The notes under the pieces are model-generated. The model saw only the letters and a list, made by a program, of their open reading frames with translations. It was not told the DNA's origin and did not search any database. The position numbers and the translations under genes are program-made. Positions 1-8,416 of a DNA stretch of 39,943 bases are shown one piece after another. Location: NCBI GenBank assembly GCA_016871715.1, contig VHCO01000043.1:1-39943 (forward strand), given 5' to 3'. This stretch comes from Verrucomicrobiota bacterium. GTDB lineage: Bacteria; Verrucomicrobiota; Verrucomicrobiia; Limisphaerales; J093. Positions within the stretch are counted from its first letter, which is position 1, and each line of letters opens with the position of its first letter.

Positions 1-193
1 TGCCGCTGAGGATGTAGATGGCCGCGTTACCCGCGTCGCTGTACTTGACCACCGTGCCGCCCTCGAAGGTCACCTTGAGGCCACTGCCGCCCAGGTTGAC
101 TGGCCCGCTCACGTAATAGGTAGTATCGCTCTTGAGCGCGTAGGCGCCCTGGCTCTGCAGCAACGTGTACCCACAAGCATCATGACGCAAAGC
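1..193 (-). pseudogene. 5'-truncated fragment of a large repeat-type surface protein (runs off left edge)
   Basis: The minus strand is open from an in-frame TAA at 194-196 to the window edge. It encodes a stretch with YALKSDTTYYVSGPVN and then FEGGTVVKY. This 'xxYYVSGxVNL...FEGGTVVKY' pattern is typical of beta-helix or adhesin-like repeats in very large secreted proteins of Verrucomicrobiota and Planctomycetota. There is no ATG between the stop and the conserved part (only a TTG at 190-188), and no signal peptide, although this motif is normally deep inside such proteins. It therefore looks like a fragment whose 5' part was lost, although the rest of the gene lies outside the window. Function is unknown; family assignment is by pattern only. 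Confidence 0.45.
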
Positions 194-634
194 TTAGCCG
201 CATCGCTCAGAGGCCATCGGTGTGTGTGCCCGAATGTCCGCGCGCGCGCCCCGGTCGCTCTGCGCTGTCCGCAAGGGGCTAGCTCCGAGTCGGTGTCTGG
301 AGACGCGGCCGGTAGAGTGTCTTCATACAACCTCCGCGGAAGCCGGGGGCAGCTTCGGCCGGCTGGGGTGGCTGGCTGGTCGAGAGGACGGTATTTGCAG
401 GTGGGCAGTTTCATCGTAGCGCGGGAACCGCTAGGCGAGGGCTTGGACGGCCTGGTTCAGCTCCCTCCTTGCTGGGGCATCAGGGCGCGGGATTGCGAGC
501 GCTGGCCAGTGCCGGGTGAACACGGTCATCTATCGCATAACCAGCTTGGCCTGTCAAGCGGGGTGTCGGCTCGGAATTAACCCGAGCCCTAGGCGAGCGG
601 AGCGCGGTGACTGGCTAACCGACCCCGGCCAGGC
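194..634. other. Non-coding stretch, no supported gene
   Basis: About 440 bases of GC-rich sequence between the edge fragment and the PQQ-like gene. The short open frames here have low-complexity, Arg/Ala/Pro-rich translations and resemble no family I know. There is one small hairpin-like segment (AGCCGG...CCGGCT near 340-365). I see no RNA gene or clear promoter. Confidence 0.5.
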
Positions 635-1981
635 TTACTCGCTCTCCGCGATGCAGAAGAGGTGCGTCAGCCCCCGAATGTAGATGCGGCCACCGACGAA
701 CGCTGGCGTCGCATAGGCGTCTTCTCCGATGTCGGCTGTGCCCACCAGCTCGAACTCCTTGTCCAACTTGAACATCTGCATGGTGCCGGCCAGATCGAGC
801 AGGTAAACGCAGTCGTTCACGAGAATGGGTGAACTGCTGAAACCCTTGTCAAACTGGTGCTCCCAATAGACCTGGCCTGTCTTCGCCGCCAGGCACGTCA
901 CCACCCCGAACCCGGTGGGGACAATCAGATACTCGGCGTTGGCCACCAAGCTGGCCGCATCGGGAAGGGACTCGTCCCATTGCCAGAGGACTCGCGGTTG
1001 CGCGTCGTGCTGGCGGATGTCGATGGCGGTGGCCGTAGCTCCCTCGCAGGCCACGAACACGACGCCATCGGCGTAAGCGGCCGAAGGCGCCACCTCCCCG
1101 TCGAGACATCGGACCTGCCAGAGATGCTCGCCGGTCCTCGGATCGTAGCTGTCGACCGCTTTGCTGTTGGTCAGGATCGCCTCCCACCTTCCGTTGTTGT
1201 CGACGAGGATGGGAGAGGACCAGGAGATCGCCCCGCGCTGGACCTGCCAAGCAGGCTTCCCAGAGGCGAGCTCTATCGCCAGCAGCCTCGAGTTCTCCTT
1301 CTGATCGTATTGCACCAGCACCAGGTTCTCGTAACGCATCAGCGAGGACGTGTGGCCATAGTGGTTCTTCGGCAGGCCGAGATGCTGGGCCCATAACCGC
1401 TCACCCTCGACCGTCACGCCCACGAGCTCCCCGGTGGCAAAGACGGCGGCGACACGCAGGCCATCGGTCACCACCGTCGGTGCCGCATAGCCGGTTTCTT
1501 CCAGGACCTCGGGCAAACCGTAGTCCGGGGCGCCGGCCACACCGTCTACATCGTGATGCCACAGCAGTTGGCCCGTGTCCGCATCGTAGCAGAGCACCTG
1601 GCGTGTGAGGTCGTCGGCCGCGGTCAAGAACACTCGGTTTCCCGCGATCGCCGGGGAGCTCATGCCGTGCTTGGCAATGCGCGTCTTCCACAGGACGTTC
1701 TTCCCGTCCTTCGCACTCCAGGATCGGGGTGGGGTGGCAGAGCTGGCGTGCCCAATGCCTCCGGCCCCGCGAAAGCTGGGCCAACCCGGCGAGGGCTGGC
1801 CAGGGGAGGCCAGGCCGTTCGCCGCGCGCGCGCCCGTCGCCGCGACAGAACCGCCCTGCGCCCAGACCGACGGATCGGACGCCAATCCAACGAACCCCAC
1901 AGCAGCCGCCACCAGCCATCTCCAGAAAGCCGTTGGCGTTGGCGGCCAACAGCGAGCCAGCGCCCGTCGCATCGGGGTCAT
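635..1981 (-). CDS. Secreted PQQ-like beta-propeller protein (distal gene of a coupled pair)
   Basis: A 448-residue protein with a basic N-terminus and hydrophobic segment (about residues 20-41, ending SVWAQ), consistent with Sec export. After a Gly/Ala/Pro linker comes a propeller made of PQQ-like (BamB-like) blades. The clearest blades contain VLCYDADTGQLLWHHDVDG, LLAIELASGKPAWQV and VVTCLAAKTGQVYWEHQF. The opening GWPSFRGAGGIG is the usual start of such proteins in PVC bacteria. These propellers normally act in the periplasm as scaffolds or sugar/quinone-enzyme-like proteins, but substrates are rarely known. The ATG overlaps the TGA of the upstream gene as ATGA (1978-1981), so the two are probably translationally coupled. 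I see no quinoprotein dehydrogenase active-site motif, so an enzymatic role is not supported. Confidence 0.85.
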   Translation of the reverse strand: MTPMRRALARCWPPTPTAFWRWLVAAAVGFVGLASDPSVWAQGGSVAATGARAANGLASPGQPSPGWPSFRGAGGIGHASSATPPRSWSAKDGKNVLWKTRIAKHGMSSPAIAGNRVFLTAADDLTRQVLCYDADTGQLLWHHDVDGVAGAPDYGLPEVLEETGYAAPTVVTDGLRVAAVFATGELVGVTVEGERLWAQHLGLPKNHYGHTSSLMRYENLVLVQYDQKENSRLLAIELASGKPAWQVQRGAISWSSPILVDNNGRWEAILTNSKAVDSYDPRTGEHLWQVRCLDGEVAPSAAYADGVVFVACEGATATAIDIRQHDAQPRVLWQWDESLPDAASLVANAEYLIVPTGFGVVTCLAAKTGQVYWEHQFDKGFSSSPILVNDCVYLLDLAGTMQMFKLDKEFELVGTADIGEDAYATPAFVGGRIYIRGLTHLFCIAESE

Positions 1982-3360
1982 TTAGCCACCTTGACGCACT
2001 TGAGCTCGCTCTGGTCGCGCAGCAGGAGCTTGCCGTCGGAAAGCGCCAGCGGCGCCCAGTTCTGCGTCGAACCACCCACGCGCGCGGCGATGCCCCCGCC
2101 GTCTGCGCTCGATTCTGAAAGCAGCGCCGCGGAAGCCACCAACTTGAACTCGGTCGGGTTCGGGTCCACCAGATACAAGGACTTGCCACCGTCGGTGGCC
2201 AAAATGAGGCCATCGACCAGAATCATGCTGCCTTTGTTGAAGTCCGGCGAGCGCCTGGTTTTCCACATGATCTTGCCGTCCAGGCTCATGCATACCAGGC
2301 CATCGCGACGGTTGTTCGTGCCGTACTGCGCATAAAAATGGCCCTTGTGCAGTAGGGGCGGTTTGGTTTGATCGCCGAACTCTTCCGTGGTGAAAAGCTC
2401 GGTCGCGCCGTATTGGCCGTCTGCCTTCTTCTCGACCTTGATCATGGTGGCGCCCAGTTCGTACCCGCCAACAACGAGGATCCGGTTCTCACCCGCATCG
2501 ACGGCGCTCGCCACGGAGATATGACAATTCCAGCGGTCGTACTCCCAGAGGAGCTTGCCGGAGGCGGGTTCGTGGCCGACGACCTTGCCCAGGACGTTCT
2601 CATCCGGGCTCGACCGCCGGAACGGATTCGTGGACGGCGTCACCATGACCACCTGGTCTTGGCCGTCCACCCGCACGATCGCCGGGCTGACGTAACCCAC
2701 ATAGCCGAGCGAGGGCGTCTTCCATTTGACCTTGCCGGTGAGTTTGTCGTAGGCGACCACACCGGCCTCCGGCGCTTGCGACGCGACCAGAAGCAAATCT
2801 CCATAGATCAGCGGGTTCTGCGTGATCGCCCAGATGGGAAAGCCTCCGGGCTCGCGCGCTCCGCGTTGGAATCCGCCCTCCGTGGCCCCTCCGGGTTTGC
2901 CGCCGAAATCGGTCCAGACGTTCGCGTGCCAGACGGGTCGATGCGTGTCGAGATCGATGCAGTAGAGGTCGCCGTTGTGGCCGCACGAATACACGTGTTG
3001 GCCGTCCACGGTCGGGACACTGCGAGAGCCAGGAAACATCACGGTGCCGGGGGCATCGTAGCGAAATACCCACAGTTCCTTGCCGCTGACAAGATCCAGA
3101 CACCGCAGGCTCTCGCCGACCGCATCGTCTCGGTCTAAGAGATAGACCTTGCCGTCCTTGACGACCGGGCCGCCGAAACCCCGGCCGACCGAAACCTTCC
3201 AGAGAACTTGCGGGCCGCCGTCTGGCCAGGAGCGCAGGATGCCTTTCTCCGGCGAGGTGCTGTTCCGGTTGGGGCCAAGGTACTGCGGCCAATCCGCGGC
3301 GGTGGCGGAAGCCACAAGAACACCGACCGAGACGGCGTGAATACAGGTTGTCTTCATCAT
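1978..3360 (-). CDS. Secreted PQQ-like beta-propeller protein (proximal gene of a coupled pair)
   Basis: A 460-residue protein with a short signal peptide (about residues 1-21, ending ASATA before ADWPQYLGPNRNS). The W-P-Q-Y-L-G-P-N-R motif is the hallmark opening of PVC PQQ-like propellers. Blades follow the 'G.VYLLD....G..LWV' pattern, for example CLDLVSGKELWVFRYD, YCIDLDTHRPVWHANV, VAYDKLTGKVKWKTP and GHEPASGKLLWEYD. It probably works in the periplasm; ligand unknown. Its stop overlaps the start of the second propeller gene by four bases, and both have similar length, so they look like an old duplication kept as an operon. About 160 bases of non-coding sequence separate it from the K+ channel gene upstream, so an own promoter is possible. 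Confidence 0.87.
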   Translation of the reverse strand: MMKTTCIHAVSVGVLVASATAADWPQYLGPNRNSTSPEKGILRSWPDGGPQVLWKVSVGRGFGGPVVKDGKVYLLDRDDAVGESLRCLDLVSGKELWVFRYDAPGTVMFPGSRSVPTVDGQHVYSCGHNGDLYCIDLDTHRPVWHANVWTDFGGKPGGATEGGFQRGAREPGGFPIWAITQNPLIYGDLLLVASQAPEAGVVAYDKLTGKVKWKTPSLGYVGYVSPAIVRVDGQDQVVMVTPSTNPFRRSSPDENVLGKVVGHEPASGKLLWEYDRWNCHISVASAVDAGENRILVVGGYELGATMIKVEKKADGQYGATELFTTEEFGDQTKPPLLHKGHFYAQYGTNNRRDGLVCMSLDGKIMWKTRRSPDFNKGSMILVDGLILATDGGKSLYLVDPNPTEFKLVASAALLSESSADGGGIAARVGGSTQNWAPLALSDGKLLLRDQSELKCVKVAK

Positions 3361-3521
3361 AAGGTCACTACGTTAAGGCGGCCTTGAGCCGCTCATCGAG
3401 CGAATCGTGCCGCCAGCGCTTTCCTATCTCTCCTTGAGACCGCGACCAGCCGAAAACGGTTTCGCCCTTAGGCCTGCACGACCGCGCGCGCCCCGGCTCG
3501 CCCACCGGCGTGACCGCCGCC

Positions 3522-5237
3522 TCAAGCCTCCCGACCGCCACGCCCGCTCACCGCCGCGAAGGTCTCGAGGAACCGTTCTTCGGCCTCGAGCGTGCCCACC
3601 AGGACAATCTCCCCCCCATCATGCAGGATTTCCTCGGCGGTGGGGTTGACCACGCGGCGACCGGAGGCCTGGAGGGCCACAATAGTGCATCCGGTGCGGG
3701 TGCGCACGGCCGAGTCCTCGACGCTCTTGCCTGCCAGACTGGTGGGCACCGACACCGAGAAGACGTTGACGCCCTCGGCCAGGAGCACCGTGTCGCGCCG
3801 GCGCAGGAGGTTGAAGATGGCGTTGGCGCCCATCGAAGCATACGAGAGCACCAGGTCGGCCCCGGCGCGTTGCAGGGTGGCGACGTTGCGGTCGAGGCTG
3901 CAGCGGCTGATGATTTGCACATCCGGTTGCAGGCGCCGGCAGAGAATCGTCAGGTAGATGTTGGTGTCGTCGTCATGCGTGGTCACTAGCACCGACGCCG
4001 CCTCGCGCAACCCCGCCCGCTCGAGCACGTCCGTTTCCGCCGCATCCCCTACCACCGTGCGGGCGGGATCGTGCACTTGGCTGGCTTCTTTCTCGATGAT
4101 GCGGTAGTTGAGCCCGCGTTCGGCCAGGGCCTGACCGGCGGCGCGACCCACACCGCCCCCGCCAATGACCAGCACATGGCGGTCGCTGAGATGGTAGATA
4201 CACATCAACTCGTTGTACCGATCGAACTGGGCGCGCGTGCCGGCCAAGACAAAGGCGGTGTTATGCCGGATGGGGGTATCGGGGGTCACCTGAACGAACC
4301 GGCCCTGTTCCCAGAGCCCGATGACGTTCACACCGGTCTGTTGCCGCAGGCCGGATTCGCGGAGCATCTTGCCCACCAACGGCGTGCCCGCCGCGTTCGC
4401 CTCCGCAATGATCAACCCGTCAATCTCCCCCACCCCATGCGCAACCGCATCGGTCCCAATCACGCGCCGCGCCAAGGTCTGGCCCATCATGACTTCCAAT
4501 CGGAGCACGTGCGTCGCCCCTGCCAACTCGAGCACGCCGCGCGCCGCATCTGAAAGGGCCGAGGCCACGATGGGGACGCGCTCGGCTAGGTCGCGCACGG
4601 TGAACGTCACGTTCGTGTTGGCGTGGTCCGACCGGGTGGTGACGACCAGGGCAGCTTGCTCGACCCGAGCGCGCCGGTAGGTGTCCGGGTCGTCCAACTC
4701 CCCCACGACCACCTGCAGGCCCTTGTCATGCAGGTCGAGCGCCTCGGGCACCGTGGCCACCAGCACCGCATACCGGTAGCGGTACTGCTCGAGGATCGGA
4801 ATCAGCAGGCTGGTGATCGGGCCGTGCTGGGTGAGGAGGACGTGGCCCTGCGTGTCCGGGGGCAGTTCCCGCGGAGCTTGGGCGGCGGCCTGGGCCCGCA
4901 TCCAGGGGGCGTAGAAGAACTCGATAAAGGTGAACGGCAGCAGCACCAGCATGAACACCATGCCGCTCAGCAACACCCACATCGAGAAAACTCGGCCCAA
5001 ATCCGTATTAAAAGTGATGTCGCCAAAGCCCAGCGTGCTCATCACGGTCAGGGTCCAGTAAAACCCCGTCACCCAACTGTGCCGCTGCCCTTCCCGTTCC
5101 ATGAGCGCGTGGAACAGCAGGCTGTAGATACAGACCATGCCGAGCAGCACCGCGAGGAACTTCAGCAGCAACAGCAAGTTCTGCCGGTTCGTCCGACTCC
5201 TCTGAAACGCGCTGACAACTGACAACAGTGATTTCAC
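3522..5237 (-). CDS. Two-TM potassium channel with two RCK (TrkA-N/TrkA-C) modules
   Basis: A 571-residue inner-membrane channel. TM1 spans about 21-45, the pore helix and filter lie near 58-74 with T68-L-G-F-G-D73 (canonical TVGYGD variant), and TM2 spans about 83-109. The cytoplasmic part has two tandem RCK units. Unit one (about 130-345) ends with a TrkA-C-like domain. Unit two (about 353-565) carries an intact Rossmann glycine motif GGGGVG at 359-364 and a second TrkA-C. In unit one the glycine-rich loop is replaced by TQHGP, so it probably does not bind nucleotide like unit two. Two-RCK chains normally assemble into a gating ring with one pore tetramer. It gates K+ flux, likely in response to nucleotide or Ca2+, but the ligand cannot be read from sequence. 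The gene is divergent from the Gfo/Idh/MocA gene. Confidence 0.9.
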   Translation of the reverse strand: MKSLLSVVSAFQRSRTNRQNLLLLLKFLAVLLGMVCIYSLLFHALMEREGQRHSWVTGFYWTLTVMSTLGFGDITFNTDLGRVFSMWVLLSGMVFMLVLLPFTFIEFFYAPWMRAQAAAQAPRELPPDTQGHVLLTQHGPITSLLIPILEQYRYRYAVLVATVPEALDLHDKGLQVVVGELDDPDTYRRARVEQAALVVTTRSDHANTNVTFTVRDLAERVPIVASALSDAARGVLELAGATHVLRLEVMMGQTLARRVIGTDAVAHGVGEIDGLIIAEANAAGTPLVGKMLRESGLRQQTGVNVIGLWEQGRFVQVTPDTPIRHNTAFVLAGTRAQFDRYNELMCIYHLSDRHVLVIGGGGVGRAAGQALAERGLNYRIIEKEASQVHDPARTVVGDAAETDVLERAGLREAASVLVTTHDDDTNIYLTILCRRLQPDVQIISRCSLDRNVATLQRAGADLVLSYASMGANAIFNLLRRRDTVLLAEGVNVFSVSVPTSLAGKSVEDSAVRTRTGCTIVALQASGRRVVNPTAEEILHDGGEIVLVGTLEAEERFLETFAAVSGRGGREA

Positions 5238-5430
5238 ACGTTAACCCTCGCCCCCGCGCCTGGCCGCCCGTGGGAAAGGAAAGGGGGCTTTTCGCAGGTC
5301 TTAGCCCGGTCTGTCCAGAAAAACGCTCACCCCCCCGCCCCGCAAGGCAGCCGGGGAGATTCCGCGGGGGCCCGTGCTGGGCCTATCTCCGTTGTTGACA
5401 CCGCTTATCCAGCTATCGAGGATCCCCGCC

Positions 5431-6828
5431 ATGAACGAATCTTCCAATACCGCCAGCTTGACGTCACGTCGCGACTTTCTCAAAGACACCGGCCGCCTCG
5501 CCGCCGCGTCCGCCTTGGCCGGCGTGGCCTTGCCGCACGTCCACGCCGCCGCCAGTGAGACCATCCAAATCGCCCTCGTCGGCTGCGGCGGCCGCGGCAC
5601 CGGGGCCGCCGCCGATGCCCTCCGCACGAAGTTCGGTCCCACGAAACTTGTGGCGCTGGCGGACGTGTTCGAGGATCGGGTCAACAACAGCTACGCGAAC
5701 TTGCGCAAGCAGCTTCCCGACCAGGTGGACCTGCCGGCCGACCGCCGGTTCGTGGGCTTCGACGCGTACAAGAAGGCCATGGATTGCCTGCGGCCTGGCG
5801 ACGTGGCGATCTTCGCTAGCCCACCGGCCTTCCGCTGGGTGCACTTCACCTACGCCATCGCCAAGAACCTTAACGTGTTCATGGAAAAACCCGTCACCGT
5901 CGACGGCCCCACCTCCAAACGCATGTTCGCCCTCGGCGAAGCCGCCCAGAAGAAGAACCTCAAAGTGGGCGTCGGCCTCATGTCCCGCCACAGCCGCGCG
6001 CTCGAAGACCTCGCCAAGCGCGTCCACGACGGCGCCATCGGCGACATCATCCTCCAGCGCGGCTACCGGATGCACGGGCCGATCGGGTATTTTTCCTCGT
6101 TGCCCAAACCAGCCGGCGCCAACGAACTGCTCTATCAGATCCAGCGCTTCCACAGCTTCATCTGGGCCAGCGGCGGCAACTACAGCGACTTTTACATCCA
6201 TATCATCGACCACCTCGGCTGGCTGAAGAACGCCTGGCCCGTCAAGGCCCAAGCCCTGGGCGCCCGACATTACCGCCAGAGCCCGGAAGGCGTCACCTAC
6301 GTGGACCAGAACCTCGACGTCTACGCGGTCGAATACACCTATGCGGACGGCACCAAGTTCGACTTCGACGGCCGCTGCATGACCGGCTGCCAAGACATGT
6401 ACTCGAGCTACTTGCACGGCTCCAAAGGCATGGCCATCGCCTCGCGCAACGGCGATTGCGGCATGCCCTCGAGCATCTATAAGGGCCACACCATCCGGCG
6501 CTCCGACATGCTCTGGCAATCCCAAGTGCCGCCCGGGGAAGAAAACCCTTACCAGAACGAGTGGAACGACCTCATGCACGCCATCCGCAACGACAAGCCC
6601 TACAACGAGGTCCAACGCGGCGTCGAGGCCAGCTTGGTCACCTCGATGGGTCGCATGGCGGCACACACCGGCCAGGAAATCTCCTACGAAGACATGCTCA
6701 ACTGCGAGCATGAGATGGCCCCAGGCCTTGACCAACTCGGCGCCAATTCTCCCGCCCCCCTGCAGGCCGGTCCCGATGGCCGCTACCCCGTCCCCACCCC
6801 GGGTGTGACCAAGACCCGCGAGTATTGA
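5431..6828 (+). CDS. Tat-exported Gfo/Idh/MocA-family oxidoreductase
   Basis: A 465-residue protein from the ATG at 5431. An in-frame ATG at 5374 would add 19 residues ahead of the Tat signal and is less likely; AGGA sits a few bases before the chosen start. The N-terminus has a perfect twin-arginine motif S12-R-R-D-F-L-K18 followed by an Ala-rich h-region ending HVHAAA. The NAD(P)-binding Rossmann motif GCGGRGTG starts near residue 51, and FMEKPV is the conserved EKP motif of the family. Members oxidise or reduce sugars, inositols and similar polyols; Tat export implies folding with cofactor before transport to the periplasm. Many PVC genomes carry dozens of these, and the substrate is not predictable here. 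It converges on the antiporter gene, with only five bases between the two stops. Confidence 0.9.
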   Translation: MNESSNTASLTSRRDFLKDTGRLAAASALAGVALPHVHAAASETIQIALVGCGGRGTGAAADALRTKFGPTKLVALADVFEDRVNNSYANLRKQLPDQVDLPADRRFVGFDAYKKAMDCLRPGDVAIFASPPAFRWVHFTYAIAKNLNVFMEKPVTVDGPTSKRMFALGEAAQKKNLKVGVGLMSRHSRALEDLAKRVHDGAIGDIILQRGYRMHGPIGYFSSLPKPAGANELLYQIQRFHSFIWASGGNYSDFYIHIIDHLGWLKNAWPVKAQALGARHYRQSPEGVTYVDQNLDVYAVEYTYADGTKFDFDGRCMTGCQDMYSSYLHGSKGMAIASRNGDCGMPSSIYKGHTIRRSDMLWQSQVPPGEENPYQNEWNDLMHAIRNDKPYNEVQRGVEASLVTSMGRMAAHTGQEISYEDMLNCEHEMAPGLDQLGANSPAPLQAGPDGRYPVPTPGVTKTREY

Positions 6829-6833
6829 TCAGG

Positions 6834-8267
6834 TCACCCGCGGAAGAACAGCAGCCAGACCAGCGTCAGCAGCGGCAGCATAAACGGCAGCGTAAACCGG
6901 AAGACAAAGCCGAGGAAGCTCGGCACATGCACCTTCTTCTGTTCGGCGATGGCCTTGACCATGAAGTTGGGGCCATTGCCGATGTAGGTGCATGCACCGA
7001 AAAAGACCGCGCCCACGCTAATCGCCACCACGTAGTTGTTGTAGGCGACGTTGCCCAGCAGGAAAGCCACCTCGATCTGCTCGACGCCGACCGTGCCGGC
7101 CGCCACCTTGGCCGCGTGATACTTCTCGAGCGCCAAAAACGTCTGCCGCACTTGCTCCGCGTGCGGCCCCGTGACCGCCGCCAAATCGGCCCCGTGAGTG
7201 CTCACCAGGTGCTGGACCTGCTGCACCACCTCGGGGTTGACGAACGACCCAAAGATCGCGCTCAGGAAGCTGAGATAAGTCGGCGCATTGTCGAGCACGC
7301 TCGACAGCGATCCCGACGCCCAAAAGAAGAAGCCCACCGTCGGATTGCCCAACTGCGCCGCGTTGCGTTGGAGCCAATCCAACGCCGGCATCATCGTGGC
7401 AAAAATCCCTAAGAACAGGATCGCCACTTCCTGGATCGGATGAAAGTTGAAGTGGTTTGCCTCGTGCACTTCCCGCCGCGTCAGGTAGTAGGACCCGATA
7501 GCCGCGCCCACCATGATCACCTCGCGCAGGAAAGGTGGGTGCTCGATGAACACCGCCCCCAAGATCACCGCCAAAAAGAACAAGTTCCCCAACCCCTCGA
7601 ACCGCCATTCGTCCGCCGGCTCCGCCAACCTCTCGCGCACGTCTTTCGGAGCCCGCAGGTAGTTGCGATGGTCCACCAAGTAAAACATCGCCAACAACAC
7701 CCCCACCCCCACGCCCCACATCGGCCAACAATGCTCCGCCGCCCACCAGAACGGAATCCCTTTCAAATAACCCAGAAACAGCGGCGGATCGCCGATCGGC
7801 GTCAAACAGCCCCCAACGTTCGACACGATCAGAATGAAGAACACTACATGATGCGCCGTGATGCGGTACTTGTTCATCCGTAACCAGGGCCGAATCAGCA
7901 GCATCGAAGCCCCCGTCGTCCCGAACAGATTCGCAATCACCGCCCCAATCAGCAAAAACACCACGTTCGCCCACGGCGTCGCTTCCCCCTTCACCATGAT
8001 GTGGATCCCGCCCGAAACCACATACAGCGACCCGATCAAGGCGATGAAACTCACGTACTCGTGCGCCACATGGCCCACCCGCGTGTAAGCCTGCAACCCC
8101 ACCAAATAGTAAACCAACGTGATCGCCCCCAACGCATACGCCACCTTCGGATAGTGCCGCAACCACCAGTCCAAAAAGAACCACGGCGCTAGTGCAATGG
8201 CGGCCAAGAGCACGCCAAACGGCACGATCATCCACGGATTGGGGGTCGGGATCGCCTCAATACCCAT
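6834..8267 (-). CDS. NhaD-type sodium:proton antiporter (ArsB/NhaD, ion transporter superfamily)
   Basis: A 477-residue polytopic membrane protein with about 11-13 hydrophobic segments. Diagnostic motifs are FGTTGASMLLIRP, SNVGGCLTPIGDPPLFLGY and SGSLSSVLDNAPTYL. The last two match the paired inverted 'TPIGDPP' and 'LDNAPT' regions of the NhaD/COG1055 group. It would exchange Na+ for H+ across the inner membrane for salt and pH balance. A long hydrophilic insertion around residues 350-395 lies between late helices and is common in the Verrucomicrobiota and Chlamydiota forms. The start at 8267 gives a short polar N-terminus before the first helix. It is divergent from the GH97 gene with about 150 bases between. 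Confidence 0.88.
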   Translation of the reverse strand: MGIEAIPTPNPWMIVPFGVLLAAIALAPWFFLDWWLRHYPKVAYALGAITLVYYLVGLQAYTRVGHVAHEYVSFIALIGSLYVVSGGIHIMVKGEATPWANVVFLLIGAVIANLFGTTGASMLLIRPWLRMNKYRITAHHVVFFILIVSNVGGCLTPIGDPPLFLGYLKGIPFWWAAEHCWPMWGVGVGVLLAMFYLVDHRNYLRAPKDVRERLAEPADEWRFEGLGNLFFLAVILGAVFIEHPPFLREVIMVGAAIGSYYLTRREVHEANHFNFHPIQEVAILFLGIFATMMPALDWLQRNAAQLGNPTVGFFFWASGSLSSVLDNAPTYLSFLSAIFGSFVNPEVVQQVQHLVSTHGADLAAVTGPHAEQVRQTFLALEKYHAAKVAAGTVGVEQIEVAFLLGNVAYNNYVVAISVGAVFFGACTYIGNGPNFMVKAIAEQKKVHVPSFLGFVFRFTLPFMLPLLTLVWLLFFRG

Positions 8268-8416
8268 GCGCCTCAGGCTAGTAACACAGCCTCTACGCGG
8301 TCAACCGTCAAAAAACCATGCGCCCCAACCGGCATCCGGCAAGCCGGAGCCTGGCGAAATCGACTCGACACCAAGCCTGCCCGGCGGTAATCGGAGGGCC
8401 GCTCTCAATACCAACC

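Noticed and set aside
182-580. Small open frames in the left non-coding stretch
   Set aside because: Arg/Ala-rich translations with no family and no ribosome site.
5393-5430. TTGACA near 5395 as a promoter for the Gfo/Idh/MocA gene
   Set aside because: No -10 box at a suitable distance (TATCGA is only 13 bases away), so not listed as a promoter.
5464-6735. Long antisense open frame (423 codons) opposite the Gfo/Idh/MocA gene
   Set aside because: Codon-position GC bias in GC-rich genes leaves the antisense frame open. The translation is Val/Gly/Ala/His-rich with no family similarity, and the sense gene is clearly real.
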